Source of the DNA: an uncultured Lachnospiraceae bacterium
GTDB lineage: Bacteria > Bacillota > Clostridia > Lachnospirales > Lachnospiraceae
Length of the DNA stretch: 13,215 bases
Direction: 5' to 3'
Assembly (NCBI GenBank): GCA_905201915.1
Contig: CAJKQE010000062.1
Location: 1 to 13,215 of the forward strand
Every line of letters starts with the position of its first letter. Position 1 is the first letter of the stretch. The notes beneath the pieces are model-generated. The model worked only from the letters and a program-made list of their open reading frames with translations, did no database searches and was not told the DNA's origin. The position numbers and the translations under genes are program-made. This document shows positions 1-6,682 of the stretch, piece by piece.

Positions 1-47
1 CCTCACGGCCCCCAGCCGTGCGCGCTACCAAGCTACGCCATACCCCG
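1..47 (-). tRNA. tRNA-Pro (anticodon GGG), 3' part outside window
   Basis: The reverse complement starts with the acceptor strand CGGGGTA, followed by a D-arm with AGCTTGGTA and the anticodon arm CACGG-CTGGGGG-CCGTG. The 7-base loop places GGG at positions 34-36, so it reads the proline codons CCC and CCU. The 5' end is position 47, and the T-arm and 3' acceptor strand lie beyond the left edge. A promoter sits immediately upstream at 59-86. The fold of the visible half is clear; identity rests on the anticodon and the CGGGG acceptor typical of bacterial tRNA-Pro. Confidence 0.9.
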
Positions 48-58
48 CAACAAATGAT

Positions 59-86
59 ATTATATCAGATTTTTGTAAAAAAGCAA
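59..86 (-). promoter_or_regulatory. Sigma-70 type promoter for tRNA-Pro
   Basis: On the minus strand, a -35 TTGCTT (81-86) and a perfect -10 TATAAT (59-64) are separated by 16 bases. The expected transcription start is near position 52, about 5 bases before the tRNA 5' end. That leaves a very short leader, as is common for tRNA units. Confidence 0.55.
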
Positions 87-179
87 CAATTTTCTGTAAA
101 AGCAACCTATACAGGAAAGAGCTGCCACACAAAACAATACTTTTTATGCAGCAACCCTTTCTTTTCTTTTGATAAAAAA

Positions 180-1628
180 TTATAAAAATCTTCTTATAGG
201 AATCGTAATAACTCTTAATAAGCCGTAGAAAATCTTCTTACCCGTACTCATTTCCTTAATTTCGTAATCAGGTCCATATTCATACTCACCACTCTCTGTC
301 ATGGTACGACTGGCAAGTTTATCCCTCTCTGCCTCTTGTCTGATTTGTTCATTAAGAGCTACAGAGTCTACTGCCAGCATTAATTCTGTATCCTGATATG
401 TACTGCGCATATCCATATTATAAGATCCCACTAAACTCATTCTTTCATCAATCAAAACCGCCTTTGTATGACTGGAGTGCTCGCCCATAAACTCATACAC
501 CTGTACACCGGTTGCCCAGATTTTCTCTTTCTGATTAAGATAATCTGTGCATCCCCATGGGTTCGCCCCACTGGAAACATCATTGGTAATAATCTCCACA
601 GTTTCCGTTTCTTCGCATATCTGTGTTAAATCCTCATACATTTCTTTTCCACAGATAATATATGGAGTGTAAACGGTAATATTTTCTCCTGTTTTCATTA
701 GCTCCGTAACAGAATGCCACATCAAAGGTTCTTTATTTTCTGCCTTTATGGGATTTTGTAAAAGAGTAACTTTATTTGTATCTACTGTCAATTCCTGCCA
801 GTTCCACTCTTCGTAAGCATCCGGATATAATTCTCGCAATTTTGGACTACGTTTTTTTAAATCCGTCAAACATTGTTCAATTTCTTCTGTTTGCTTTTTA
901 CACTCATAAGGTTTACTGTCCTTTAAGTTCCAAATACTTTCAAAATACTGTTTTAACTGGTCTATAGAACCCTGTATATTTTCATCCTCTTTATAAACAA
1001 ACAGTTCTCTGTCTAAATTTTGACTTTCTGAATAATCTCCCAGAAATAGATTTGTTGTATTTCTTCCTCCCAGAAGATACATTTTATTATCTACAATTAC
1101 ATATTTGTCGTGAAGTCTTGCCTGTAGTTTCCACGGCTTTAAGAAGTTCACAGGATTATAAATCTGTACTTCAACATTTTCGTGAGATGCTAATGCCTGA
1201 AACCACTGGCTGGATTTCATTTTCATATCTATAAACCCATTTCCACCATCTACAATAACTTTTACCTTAACTCCACGCTCTGCAGCTTCTAAAAGAGAAC
1301 ACATCACATCTTTACCACTGCTGTCTGCATTAAAATCAAAGGTAGATAATATGACTTCCTTCTTCGCCTCACTGATCATTTTTAAACGATATTTTAAGGC
1401 TTCCACATTATCGTCTACATAAGCTACTCTCTCTTTGCCATTTGTATCTCCATAACAGTCTTCTGCCTGAAACTCTTTTTTGTAATTACTGGAAACTTTT
1501 TTATGTCCCACATAAGGCAACGTCAAAGCTCCTACGTAAGCAACCAGAAATACTGTAATAATTTTTCCTATGTGTTTAATCGTACTCACTCCTATTCCAA
1601 CAATCTCCTGACTGTTTCCTTTATTCAA
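180..1628 (-). CDS. Membrane-anchored phospholipase D-like (two-HKD) protein
   Basis: This 482-residue protein has two HxKx4D motifs of the phospholipase D superfamily: His173/Lys175/Asp180 followed by GGRN, and His387/Lys389/Asp394 followed by GSYN. Each half supplies one motif to a single active site that uses a phospho-histidine intermediate. A hydrophobic segment at about residues 20-40 is probably a membrane anchor, with the catalytic domain outside. A basic, hydrophobic C-terminus (about 463-482) may also touch the membrane. Relatives include cardiolipin synthases and other phosphatidyl-transferring or phosphodiesterase enzymes; the substrate cannot be told here, and the two hydrophobic N-terminal segments usual for cardiolipin synthase are not both present. 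The start is uncertain. The longest frame begins with TTG at 1628 without a Shine-Dalgarno, and a promoter-like element at 1635-1663 would start RNA right there. An in-frame GTG at 1587-1589 (residue 14) keeps the membrane segment. The gene lies 70 bases after leuD in the same direction, with no clear link to leucine synthesis. Confidence 0.85.
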   Translation of the reverse strand: MNKGNSQEIVGIGVSTIKHIGKIITVFLVAYVGALTLPYVGHKKVSSNYKKEFQAEDCYGDTNGKERVAYVDDNVEALKYRLKMISEAKKEVILSTFDFNADSSGKDVMCSLLEAAERGVKVKVIVDGGNGFIDMKMKSSQWFQALASHENVEVQIYNPVNFLKPWKLQARLHDKYVIVDNKMYLLGGRNTTNLFLGDYSESQNLDRELFVYKEDENIQGSIDQLKQYFESIWNLKDSKPYECKKQTEEIEQCLTDLKKRSPKLRELYPDAYEEWNWQELTVDTNKVTLLQNPIKAENKEPLMWHSVTELMKTGENITVYTPYIICGKEMYEDLTQICEETETVEIITNDVSSGANPWGCTDYLNQKEKIWATGVQVYEFMGEHSSHTKAVLIDERMSLVGSYNMDMRSTYQDTELMLAVDSVALNEQIRQEAERDKLASRTMTESGEYEYGPDYEIKEMSTGKKIFYGLLRVITIPIRRFL

Positions 1629-1634
1629 AGGGTA

Positions 1635-1663
1635 AGTATAATTACTTTATATGCAGAAATCAA
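1635..1663 (-). promoter_or_regulatory. Possible promoter for the phospholipase D-like gene
   Basis: Minus-strand -35 TTGATT (1658-1663), 17-base spacer, and -10 TATACT (1635-1640). The predicted transcription start (about 1628) falls on the TTG that opens the longest frame. The transcript would therefore be nearly leaderless, or translation begins further inside. No strong terminator follows leuD, so read-through from leuCD is also possible. Confidence 0.4.
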
Positions 1664-1698
1664 GAATCCTGACACAGGTTATAGAAATATAAGATTTT

Positions 1699-2187
1699 TC
1701 ATTTATTCTTTATAATATAATTCACAAGACCTTCTGCTTCAATAATTCTCTGCATAAATTCAGGGAACGGCTGAATTGGATATTCTTTCTCTTTTGAAAG
1801 ATTACGAATAATACCGTTATCAAAATCCACTTCCACCTCATCGCCTTTTTCTATATCTCTGGCTGCCTCAGGGCATTCTACAATAGGAAGGCCGATGTTA
1901 ATGGCATTCCTGTAAAAAATACGGGCAAAGGTTTCAGCAATCACGCAGCTGATGCCTGCTGCCTTAATTGCCATAGGCGCATGTTCTCTTGAAGAACCGC
2001 AGCCAAAATTTTTATTTGCCGCAAGAATATCTCCCTTTTTCACTTCCTTTACGAAATTTTTATCAATATCTTCCATACAATGAGCAGCCAATTCCTCTGC
2101 TTTTGATGAATTTAAGTATCTCGCAGGAATAATTACGTCAGTATCTACATTATCTCCATATTTAAAAGCATTTCCTTTTACTTTCAT
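1699..2187 (-). CDS. leuD: 3-isopropylmalate dehydratase small subunit (LeuD)
   Basis: With LeuC, this subunit forms the cytoplasmic isopropylmalate isomerase, which converts 2-isopropylmalate to 3-isopropylmalate in leucine synthesis. The 162-residue length matches the short LeuD form found in clostridia and archaea; the enterobacterial form is about 200 residues. The swivel-domain motif GCGSSREHA at residues 62-70 is intact, and the N-terminal GDNVDTDVIIPARYL is typical of the family. The ATG lies only 3 bases after the leuC stop, and its GGGGGA ribosome site is inside the last leuC codons, so the two are probably translationally coupled. Confidence 0.96.
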   Translation of the reverse strand: MKVKGNAFKYGDNVDTDVIIPARYLNSSKAEELAAHCMEDIDKNFVKEVKKGDILAANKNFGCGSSREHAPMAIKAAGISCVIAETFARIFYRNAINIGLPIVECPEAARDIEKGDEVEVDFDNGIIRNLSKEKEYPIQPFPEFMQRIIEAEGLVNYIIKNK

Positions 2188-2190
2188 GTT

Positions 2191-3459
2191 CTATTCCCCC
2201 AATTCTTCCGGACTTGAAATTTTTCCTGTTATAGCACTGGCTGCAGCAACTGCCGGACTTGCAAGATAAACTTCTGATTTCACATGCCCCATTCTTCCTA
2301 CAAAATTTCTGTTTGTTGTAGAAATACAGCGTTCTCCTTCTGCCAGTATACCCATATAGCCTCCCAGACATGGACCACAGGTAGGAGTACTTACTACAGC
2401 TCCTGCTTCAATAAAGATTTTCAGCAATCCTTCTTCCAATGCCTGAAGATAAATTTTCTGTGTTGCCGGAATAATAATGCAGCGCACACCTTTTTTCACC
2501 TTATGGTTTTTCAGTATTTGAGCCGCACATCTTAAATCGTCAATTCTTCCATTGGTACAGGAACCGATAACTGCCTGATCAACTATAACATCATCCTGTA
2601 TTTCATCAATTGTCTTTGTATTAGAAGGTAAATGGGGAAATGCTACTGTAGGTCTTAATTTACTTAAGTCTATGGTATATTCCTCATCATAAACTGCATC
2701 CTCATCAGGTTCATAACGTTTATATGTTCTCTTAGAATGTTCTTTCATATATTGCTCTGTCTTTTCATCTACCGGAAAAATACCATTCTTAGCTCCTGCC
2801 TCAATTGCCATATTTGCAATCGTGAAACGATCATCCATGGAAAGATTTTTCACACCTTCCCCTGTAAATTCCAGAGATTTATATAACGCTCCGTCAACAC
2901 CAATTTTTCCAATAAGGTGCAAAATAACATCTTTACCACTTACCCATTTGGAAGGTTTTCCGATTAAATTGATGCGAATTGCGGAAGGAACTTTAAACCA
3001 AGCTTTTCCTGTTACCATCGCAGCTGCCATATCTGTACTTCCTACACCGGTAGAAAATGCTCCTAATGCTCCATAAGTACAAGTATGAGAGTCCGCTCCG
3101 ATAATGGCATCACCAGCAACTGTCAAACCACTTTCCGGTAAAAGTGCATGTTCAATTCCCATTTCTCCAACATCAAAATAGTTGGTAATTTCATGGCGGG
3201 CTGCAAATTCTCTTACACATTTGCAGTTTTCTGCTGATTTAATATCTTTATTTGGAATAAAATGATCCATAACCAACGCAATTTTATCTTTATGAAAAAC
3301 ACCTTCTGCCTTCATTTTTTCCATTTCATGAATTGCTACAGGAGAAGTAATATCATTACCCAGTACTAAATCTAATTCTGCTTCAATTAACTGTCCTGCC
3401 TCTACTTTCTCAAGCCCTGCATGAGCTGCTAATATTTTCTGTGTCATTGTCATTCCCAC
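2191..3459 (-). CDS. leuC: 3-isopropylmalate dehydratase large subunit (LeuC)
   Basis: This is the catalytic subunit of isopropylmalate isomerase, an aconitase-family enzyme with a [4Fe-4S] cluster. From the GTG start the protein has 422 residues, the short LeuC type. The cluster cysteines are visible: Cys301 in GSCTNGR, and Cys361 and Cys364 in PTCGPCLGG. DSHTCTYGALGAFSTGVGS is another conserved block. I chose the GTG at 3457-3459 because GGAGG (3468-3472) sits 8 bases ahead and the protein then opens MGMTMTQKILAAH, as in relatives. The frame extends upstream to a TTG at 3474, but that codon overlaps the ribosome site. leuC is the first gene of the leuCD unit, transcribed divergently from the LysR gene. 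Confidence 0.96.
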   Translation of the reverse strand: MGMTMTQKILAAHAGLEKVEAGQLIEAELDLVLGNDITSPVAIHEMEKMKAEGVFHKDKIALVMDHFIPNKDIKSAENCKCVREFAARHEITNYFDVGEMGIEHALLPESGLTVAGDAIIGADSHTCTYGALGAFSTGVGSTDMAAAMVTGKAWFKVPSAIRINLIGKPSKWVSGKDVILHLIGKIGVDGALYKSLEFTGEGVKNLSMDDRFTIANMAIEAGAKNGIFPVDEKTEQYMKEHSKRTYKRYEPDEDAVYDEEYTIDLSKLRPTVAFPHLPSNTKTIDEIQDDVIVDQAVIGSCTNGRIDDLRCAAQILKNHKVKKGVRCIIIPATQKIYLQALEEGLLKIFIEAGAVVSTPTCGPCLGGYMGILAEGERCISTTNRNFVGRMGHVKSEVYLASPAVAAASAITGKISSPEELGE

Positions 3460-3487
3460 AAAAGCCACCTCCAATTTATTTCTGCTA

Positions 3488-3517
3488 TTGCCATTTTAGC
3501 ATGAGGTTTGTTATACT
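3488..3517 (+). promoter_or_regulatory. Promoter for the LysR-family gene
   Basis: -35 TTGCCA (3488-3493), 18-base spacer, -10 TATACT (3512-3517), each with 5 of 6 consensus bases. The predicted start near 3524 gives a leader of about 57 bases. The -10 overlaps the candidate leuC -10 on the other strand, so the two promoters would compete. Confidence 0.55.
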
Positions 3518-3538
3518 AGAAATACATATTAAATATAA
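3510..3538 (-). promoter_or_regulatory. Candidate leuCD promoter
   Basis: Minus-strand -10 TATAAC (3510-3515) with a poor -35 TTATAT (3533-3538) at 17 bases. A weak -35 fits a promoter needing an activator. The predicted start near 3503 gives a leader of about 44 bases, too short for a T-box or leader-peptide attenuator, and none is seen. Confidence 0.4.
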
Positions 3539-3559
3539 GAGCTATAACTTAAACTTATA
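3534..3559. promoter_or_regulatory. Likely LysR-type operator between leuC and lysR
   Basis: An inverted repeat TATAAG (3534-3539) / CTTATA (3554-3559) with a 14-base gap encloses GCTATAACT (3541-3549). A tandem direct repeat AACTTA-AACTTA lies at 3546-3557. The site overlaps the -35 region of leuC and lies downstream of the lysR start point. That placement fits a LysR regulator that activates leuC and limits its own gene. The 9-mer recurs upstream of ilvN (6147-6155). Confidence 0.45.
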
Positions 3560-3580
3560 AGGTGCAAAGGAGCAAAAAAT

Positions 3581-4480
3581 ATGGACCAAAATCTTTCTCT
3601 ATATCGAGTATTTTATACTGTTGCAAATACAGGAAATATTTCGAAAGCTGCCTCCCGTCTTTATATCAGTCAACCGGCAATCAGCAAATCTATTCGCAAG
3701 CTGGAGGAAAATTTAGAAGTTTCTCTCTTTTCCCGCAATTCCAGAGGAGTACAATTAACAGAAGAAGGAGAACTTCTATATCATTACGTTCAAAATGCTT
3801 TTTATTCTCTGGAAAAAGGAGAAACACAAATCAAAAAAATTCATGAACTGGGAATCGGACATATACATATCGGCGTATCTACTACCCTCTGTAAATACGT
3901 TCTTCTCCCCTATTTAAAAGAATTTATTGAAACCCACCCGCATATTCGTATTTCTATTGAATGTCAATCTACGAACCATACCTTACAGCTTTTAAAAGAA
4001 AATAAAATCGATTTAGGGCTTATTGGAAAACCTGAACGTCTATATCATACACATTTTGATTCACTTGGAAAAATCGAAGACATCTTTGTCTGTACCAAAT
4101 CCTATATGGAACATCTCTCTAAACGCAGTGATTATCCCGAAAATCCTTTTCAATCAGCTACTTTAATGCTTTTAAATAAGGGAAATATGACAAGACAATA
4201 CATTGATGACTACCTTGCTTCCTGTCATTTGGAAGCTGATAATCTGCTGGAAGTTTCTACTATGGATTTACTGATTGAATTTGCTAAAATTGGTATGGGA
4301 ATTGCCTGTGTAATACGACAGTTTGTAGAAAAAGAATTGGCAGATGGCACATTGATAGAATTCCCTCTTCCTATGTCGATTAATAAACGTGAAATCGGCT
4401 TTGCTTTATCAGAAAATCTGGAACAAAATCAAGCGGTAAAAGAATTTATACATTTCTATAGAAAAAGCACTTCTGACTGA
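3581..4480 (+). CDS. LysR-family transcriptional regulator
   Basis: A 299-residue protein of normal LysR length. The N-terminal winged helix-turn-helix spans about residues 5-64, including the recognition region ISQPAISKSIRKLEENL, and FSRNSRGVQLTEEGE follows. The rest (about 90-295) is the effector-binding domain, recognisable from IGVSTTLCKYVLLPYL and its two-lobed pattern. The start is firm: AAAGGAG at 3566-3572 lies 8 bases before the ATG. It is transcribed away from leuCD and toward ilvC, so it most plausibly controls branched-chain amino acid synthesis, with an effector such as isopropylmalate or a branched-chain amino acid. That role and effector are inference from position. Confidence 0.93.
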   Translation: MDQNLSLYRVFYTVANTGNISKAASRLYISQPAISKSIRKLEENLEVSLFSRNSRGVQLTEEGELLYHYVQNAFYSLEKGETQIKKIHELGIGHIHIGVSTTLCKYVLLPYLKEFIETHPHIRISIECQSTNHTLQLLKENKIDLGLIGKPERLYHTHFDSLGKIEDIFVCTKSYMEHLSKRSDYPENPFQSATLMLLNKGNMTRQYIDDYLASCHLEADNLLEVSTMDLLIEFAKIGMGIACVIRQFVEKELADGTLIEFPLPMSINKREIGFALSENLEQNQAVKEFIHFYRKSTSD

Positions 4481-4500
4481 TATCAGAAGTGCCCTTTTTT
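4467..4500. terminator. Bidirectional intrinsic terminator between lysR and ilvC
   Basis: A perfect 10-bp stem, GCACTTCTGA (4467-4476) and TCAGAAGTGC (4483-4492), has a 6-base loop and is followed by a run of six T on the plus strand. On the minus strand the same stem is followed by five T. The lysR stop codon (4478-4480) lies in the loop, and the ilvC stop is 2 bases beyond the right end, so one element serves both converging genes. Confidence 0.9.
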
Positions 4501-4501
4501 A

Positions 4502-5515
4502 TTAATTATCAATTAATTTTTCTTTTCCGTTCCAGCTATACAGTTTACGCAGTTCAGCACCAACTTCTTCTAACTGATGTTCTGCTTCTCTTCTTCTCAT
4601 TGCACCAAAATGCATACATCCTGACTGATTTTCCAAAATCCAGTTCTTTGCAAATGTTCCATCCTGAATATCTGCCAAAATTTGTTTCATAGCTTTTTTG
4701 GTTTCTTCTGTAACAATCTTAGGTCCGGTAATATAATCACCAAATTCTGCTGTATTGGAAATGGAATAACGCATTCCTTTAAATCCGCTTTCATAAATCA
4801 AGTCTACAATCAGCTTCATTTCATGAATACATTCAAAATATGCATTTTCAGGTGCATATCCAGCTTCTACTAAAGTTTCAAATCCTGCTTTCATAAGAGC
4901 TGTAACACCACCACAAAGCACTGCCTGCTCTCCAAAAAGGTCAGTTTCTGTCTCTACTTTAAAGGTTGTTTCCAAAACACCTGCTCTTGAACCACCAAGT
5001 GCTGCTGCATAAGCCAGTGCTTTTTCTTTTGCTTTTCCTGTATAATCCTGCTGAACAGCTACCAGACATGGAGTTCCTCTGCCAATCTGATATTCACTTC
5101 TTACTGTATGTCCCGGTGCTTTCGGTGCAATCATAGTTACATCTACATAAGCCGGTGGCTTAATCTGTCCGAAATGGATTGCAAAACCATGAGCAAACAT
5201 CAGCATATTGCCTTCTTCCAGATTTGGCTCAATGTCTTCTTTATATAATTTTGCCTGTTTTTCATCATTAATTAAAATCATGATAATATCAGCTTTTTTT
5301 GCTGCTTCTGCCGCTGTATAAACTTCAAATCCCTGTTTTACTGCTTTATCCCAAGATTTGGAGCCTTCATATAAACCTACAATTACATTGCATCCGGATT
5401 CTTTTAAGTTTAACGCATGAGCGTGTCCCTGGCTCCCATATCCGATAATCGCAATTGTTTTTCCTTCTAAAAGAGCTAAATTACAATCTTCCTGATAATA
5501 AATTTTTACTGCCAT
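4502..5515 (-). CDS. ilvC: Ketol-acid reductoisomerase (IlvC), class I
   Basis: This enzyme converts acetolactate or acetohydroxybutyrate to the dihydroxy acid in valine, leucine and isoleucine synthesis, using Mg2+ and a nicotinamide cofactor. The 337-residue length is the class I (short) form. The Rossmann motif GYGSQG is at residues 25-30. His109 and Lys132, and the metal-binding acids Asp192, Glu196, Glu228 and Glu232, are all present. The cofactor loop (about residues 47-55) reads GLYEGSKSW, so Tyr49-Glu50 stand where NADPH enzymes often have a basic residue; cofactor preference is therefore open. AGGAGG (5525-5530) lies 9 bases before the ATG. It follows ilvN by 30 bases in one unit and ends at the shared terminator. 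Confidence 0.97.
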   Translation of the reverse strand: MAVKIYYQEDCNLALLEGKTIAIIGYGSQGHAHALNLKESGCNVIVGLYEGSKSWDKAVKQGFEVYTAAEAAKKADIIMILINDEKQAKLYKEDIEPNLEEGNMLMFAHGFAIHFGQIKPPAYVDVTMIAPKAPGHTVRSEYQIGRGTPCLVAVQQDYTGKAKEKALAYAAALGGSRAGVLETTFKVETETDLFGEQAVLCGGVTALMKAGFETLVEAGYAPENAYFECIHEMKLIVDLIYESGFKGMRYSISNTAEFGDYITGPKIVTEETKKAMKQILADIQDGTFAKNWILENQSGCMHFGAMRRREAEHQLEEVGAELRKLYSWNGKEKLIDN

Positions 5516-5545
5516 CTGTGTATTCCTCCTGTTTATGTAATAAAA

Positions 5546-6064
5546 TTAAAACTCTTCCTCATCCTCTGAAAGATAGAAAATGTCATCGGAGCCTCTTGAA
5601 AGTCCGGCAATACCGGTTCTGGCTATCTCCAGAATTTCATAGCCATCAAGCAGGTCTATAAAAGCTTCCAGCTTCGATTTATTTCCAGTAAGCTCTACAA
5701 TCATAGATTCTTTTCCTACATCTATAATATTCGCTCTGAAAATATCTACAATCGCTGTAATCCCTGCTCGCTGCTCTGGTGAAACTCTGACCTTTACCAA
5801 CATCAGCTCTCTGGTAACGCTTTGATCGTCTTTTAATACTTTTACAGAAAGAACATCTTCCAGTTTTTCTACCTGTCGTGTTATCTGCTCTAAAATCAAC
5901 TCATCGCCTTTACATACAACTGTCATGCGAGTGTAGTTAGGGTCTGTGGTAATACCTGCCGATAAGCTGTCAATGTTATAACCCCGGCGACTGAACAAAC
6001 CTGAAACTCTGCTCAACACACCGGCTGTATTTTCAACCAGAATAGATAATATTCTCTTGTTCAT
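5546..6064 (-). CDS. ilvN: Acetolactate synthase small (regulatory) subunit
   Basis: This is the regulatory subunit of acetohydroxyacid synthase, which binds valine through an ACT domain and activates the catalytic subunit IlvB. The ACT domain fills about residues 3-77, with VENTAGVLSRVSGLFSRRGY near the start; a second conserved domain follows to about residue 160. The 172-residue protein ends in an acidic tail (LSEDEEEF) somewhat beyond usual IlvH length. AGGAG (6075-6079) precedes the ATG by 10 bases. It is the first gene of an ilvN-ilvC unit with its own strong promoter. The usual partner ilvB is absent here and must be elsewhere. Confidence 0.95.
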   Translation of the reverse strand: MNKRILSILVENTAGVLSRVSGLFSRRGYNIDSLSAGITTDPNYTRMTVVCKGDELILEQITRQVEKLEDVLSVKVLKDDQSVTRELMLVKVRVSPEQRAGITAIVDIFRANIIDVGKESMIVELTGNKSKLEAFIDLLDGYEILEIARTGIAGLSRGSDDIFYLSEDEEEF

Positions 6065-6105
6065 ACAGCATCTTCTCCTCTGCCTTTTGGCTAACTTTTG
6101 TTGTC

Positions 6106-6134
6106 ATTCTACCAACTATTAAAGGCTTTGTCAA
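6106..6134 (-). promoter_or_regulatory. Promoter for ilvN-ilvC
   Basis: Minus-strand -35 TTGACA (6129-6134, perfect), 17-base spacer, -10 TAGAAT (6106-6111, 5 of 6). The predicted start near 6099 gives a leader of about 35 bases, so no T-box or attenuator precedes ilvN. Confidence 0.75.
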
Positions 6135-6146
6135 TGCAATCTGAAC

Positions 6147-6177
6147 GCTATAACTAATTAGAATGTAATACATAACT
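6147..6177. promoter_or_regulatory. Putative regulator site upstream of ilvN
   Basis: GCTATAACT at 6147-6155 is identical to the 9-mer in the leuC-lysR operator region. A second ATAACT lies at 6172-6177, 22 bases after the first ATAACT (about two helical turns). The first box is centred about 52 bases upstream of the predicted ilvN start, a usual place for an activator. The link to the LysR protein is inference. Confidence 0.35.
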
Positions 6178-6192
6178 CTGAATAATGATGTT

Positions 6193-6247
6193 ACAACAAA
6201 AGCCTGACAGATTGTTCCGCACTATGTGCTCCCACAATCCGCCAGGC
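6193..6247 (-). terminator. Intrinsic terminator of the atp operon
   Basis: Just past the atpC stop, the minus strand forms a long nested hairpin. The outer stem is GCCTG/CAGGC, then a small internal loop, GATTGT paired with ACAATC, and an apical GCAC-TAT-GTGC. The T-rich tail TTTTGTTGT follows the outer stem. It separates the atp operon from the ilvN promoter. Confidence 0.75.
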
Positions 6248-6252
6248 ATCTT

Positions 6253-6663
6253 TTAAATTCCCCTGTCTCTTGCTGCTTTCATACGTGCCATAGCTCTTGC
6301 CAAAGATGCTTTAGAAACATAATATTCCTGCATACTTTGCTGCTGACGCAGTTGTTCCTCTGCTCTTTCTTTCGCTTCTTTTGCACGTTTCACATCAATG
6401 TCTTCCGGCTTTTCGATACTGTCTGCCAAAACCGTTACACGATTATTGATAATCTGAGCAAAACCGCCTCCCACAATGGCAATATGTTCTGTTCCGTCCT
6501 CTGTCTGAAAACGCATTTCTCCAGGAACAATAGCAATCATCATATCTGCATGGTGGGCTAAAATGGTAATACTTCCATCCTTTGCAGGGAGTGAAATACT
6601 TGTACCTCTGCCATGATAAAAATCTTTATCACTGGCGATTACATTTAAACCAAATGTTCCCAT
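6253..6663 (-). CDS. atpC: F1Fo ATP synthase epsilon subunit (AtpC)
   Basis: Epsilon is part of the central stalk and can inhibit ATP hydrolysis. The 136-residue protein has the N-terminal beta-sandwich (about 1-85; LPAKDGSITILAHHADM is the conserved stretch) and a C-terminal two-helix region rich in Lys, Arg, Glu and Gln (about 88-133). GGAG lies about 9 bases before the ATG. It is the last gene of the operon, 19 bases after atpD and directly followed by a terminator. Confidence 0.95.
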   Translation of the reverse strand: MGTFGLNVIASDKDFYHGRGTSISLPAKDGSITILAHHADMMIAIVPGEMRFQTEDGTEHIAIVGGGFAQIINNRVTVLADSIEKPEDIDVKRAKEAKERAEEQLRQQQSMQEYYVSKASLARAMARMKAARDRGI

Positions 6664-6682
6664 TTTTTCTCACTCCTTTGGA

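Noticed and set aside
115..165. GCTGC/GCAGC inverted repeat after the phospholipase D-like gene
   Set aside because: A 5-bp stem with a loop of over 20 bases and a poor T tract; not a convincing terminator.
1668..1678. CCTG-TGT-CAGG hairpin after leuD as a terminator
   Set aside because: Only 4 bp of stem and no T run, so it is too weak to call.
2162..2371. A 69-codon frame overlapping the leuC end and leuD start
   Set aside because: Both leuC and leuD are intact and well supported in other frames; this frame has no ribosome site or recognisable domain.
3475..3580. T-box or leader-peptide attenuator for leuC
   Set aside because: The leader is only about 44 bases and contains no terminator, T-box sequence or leucine-rich short ORF.
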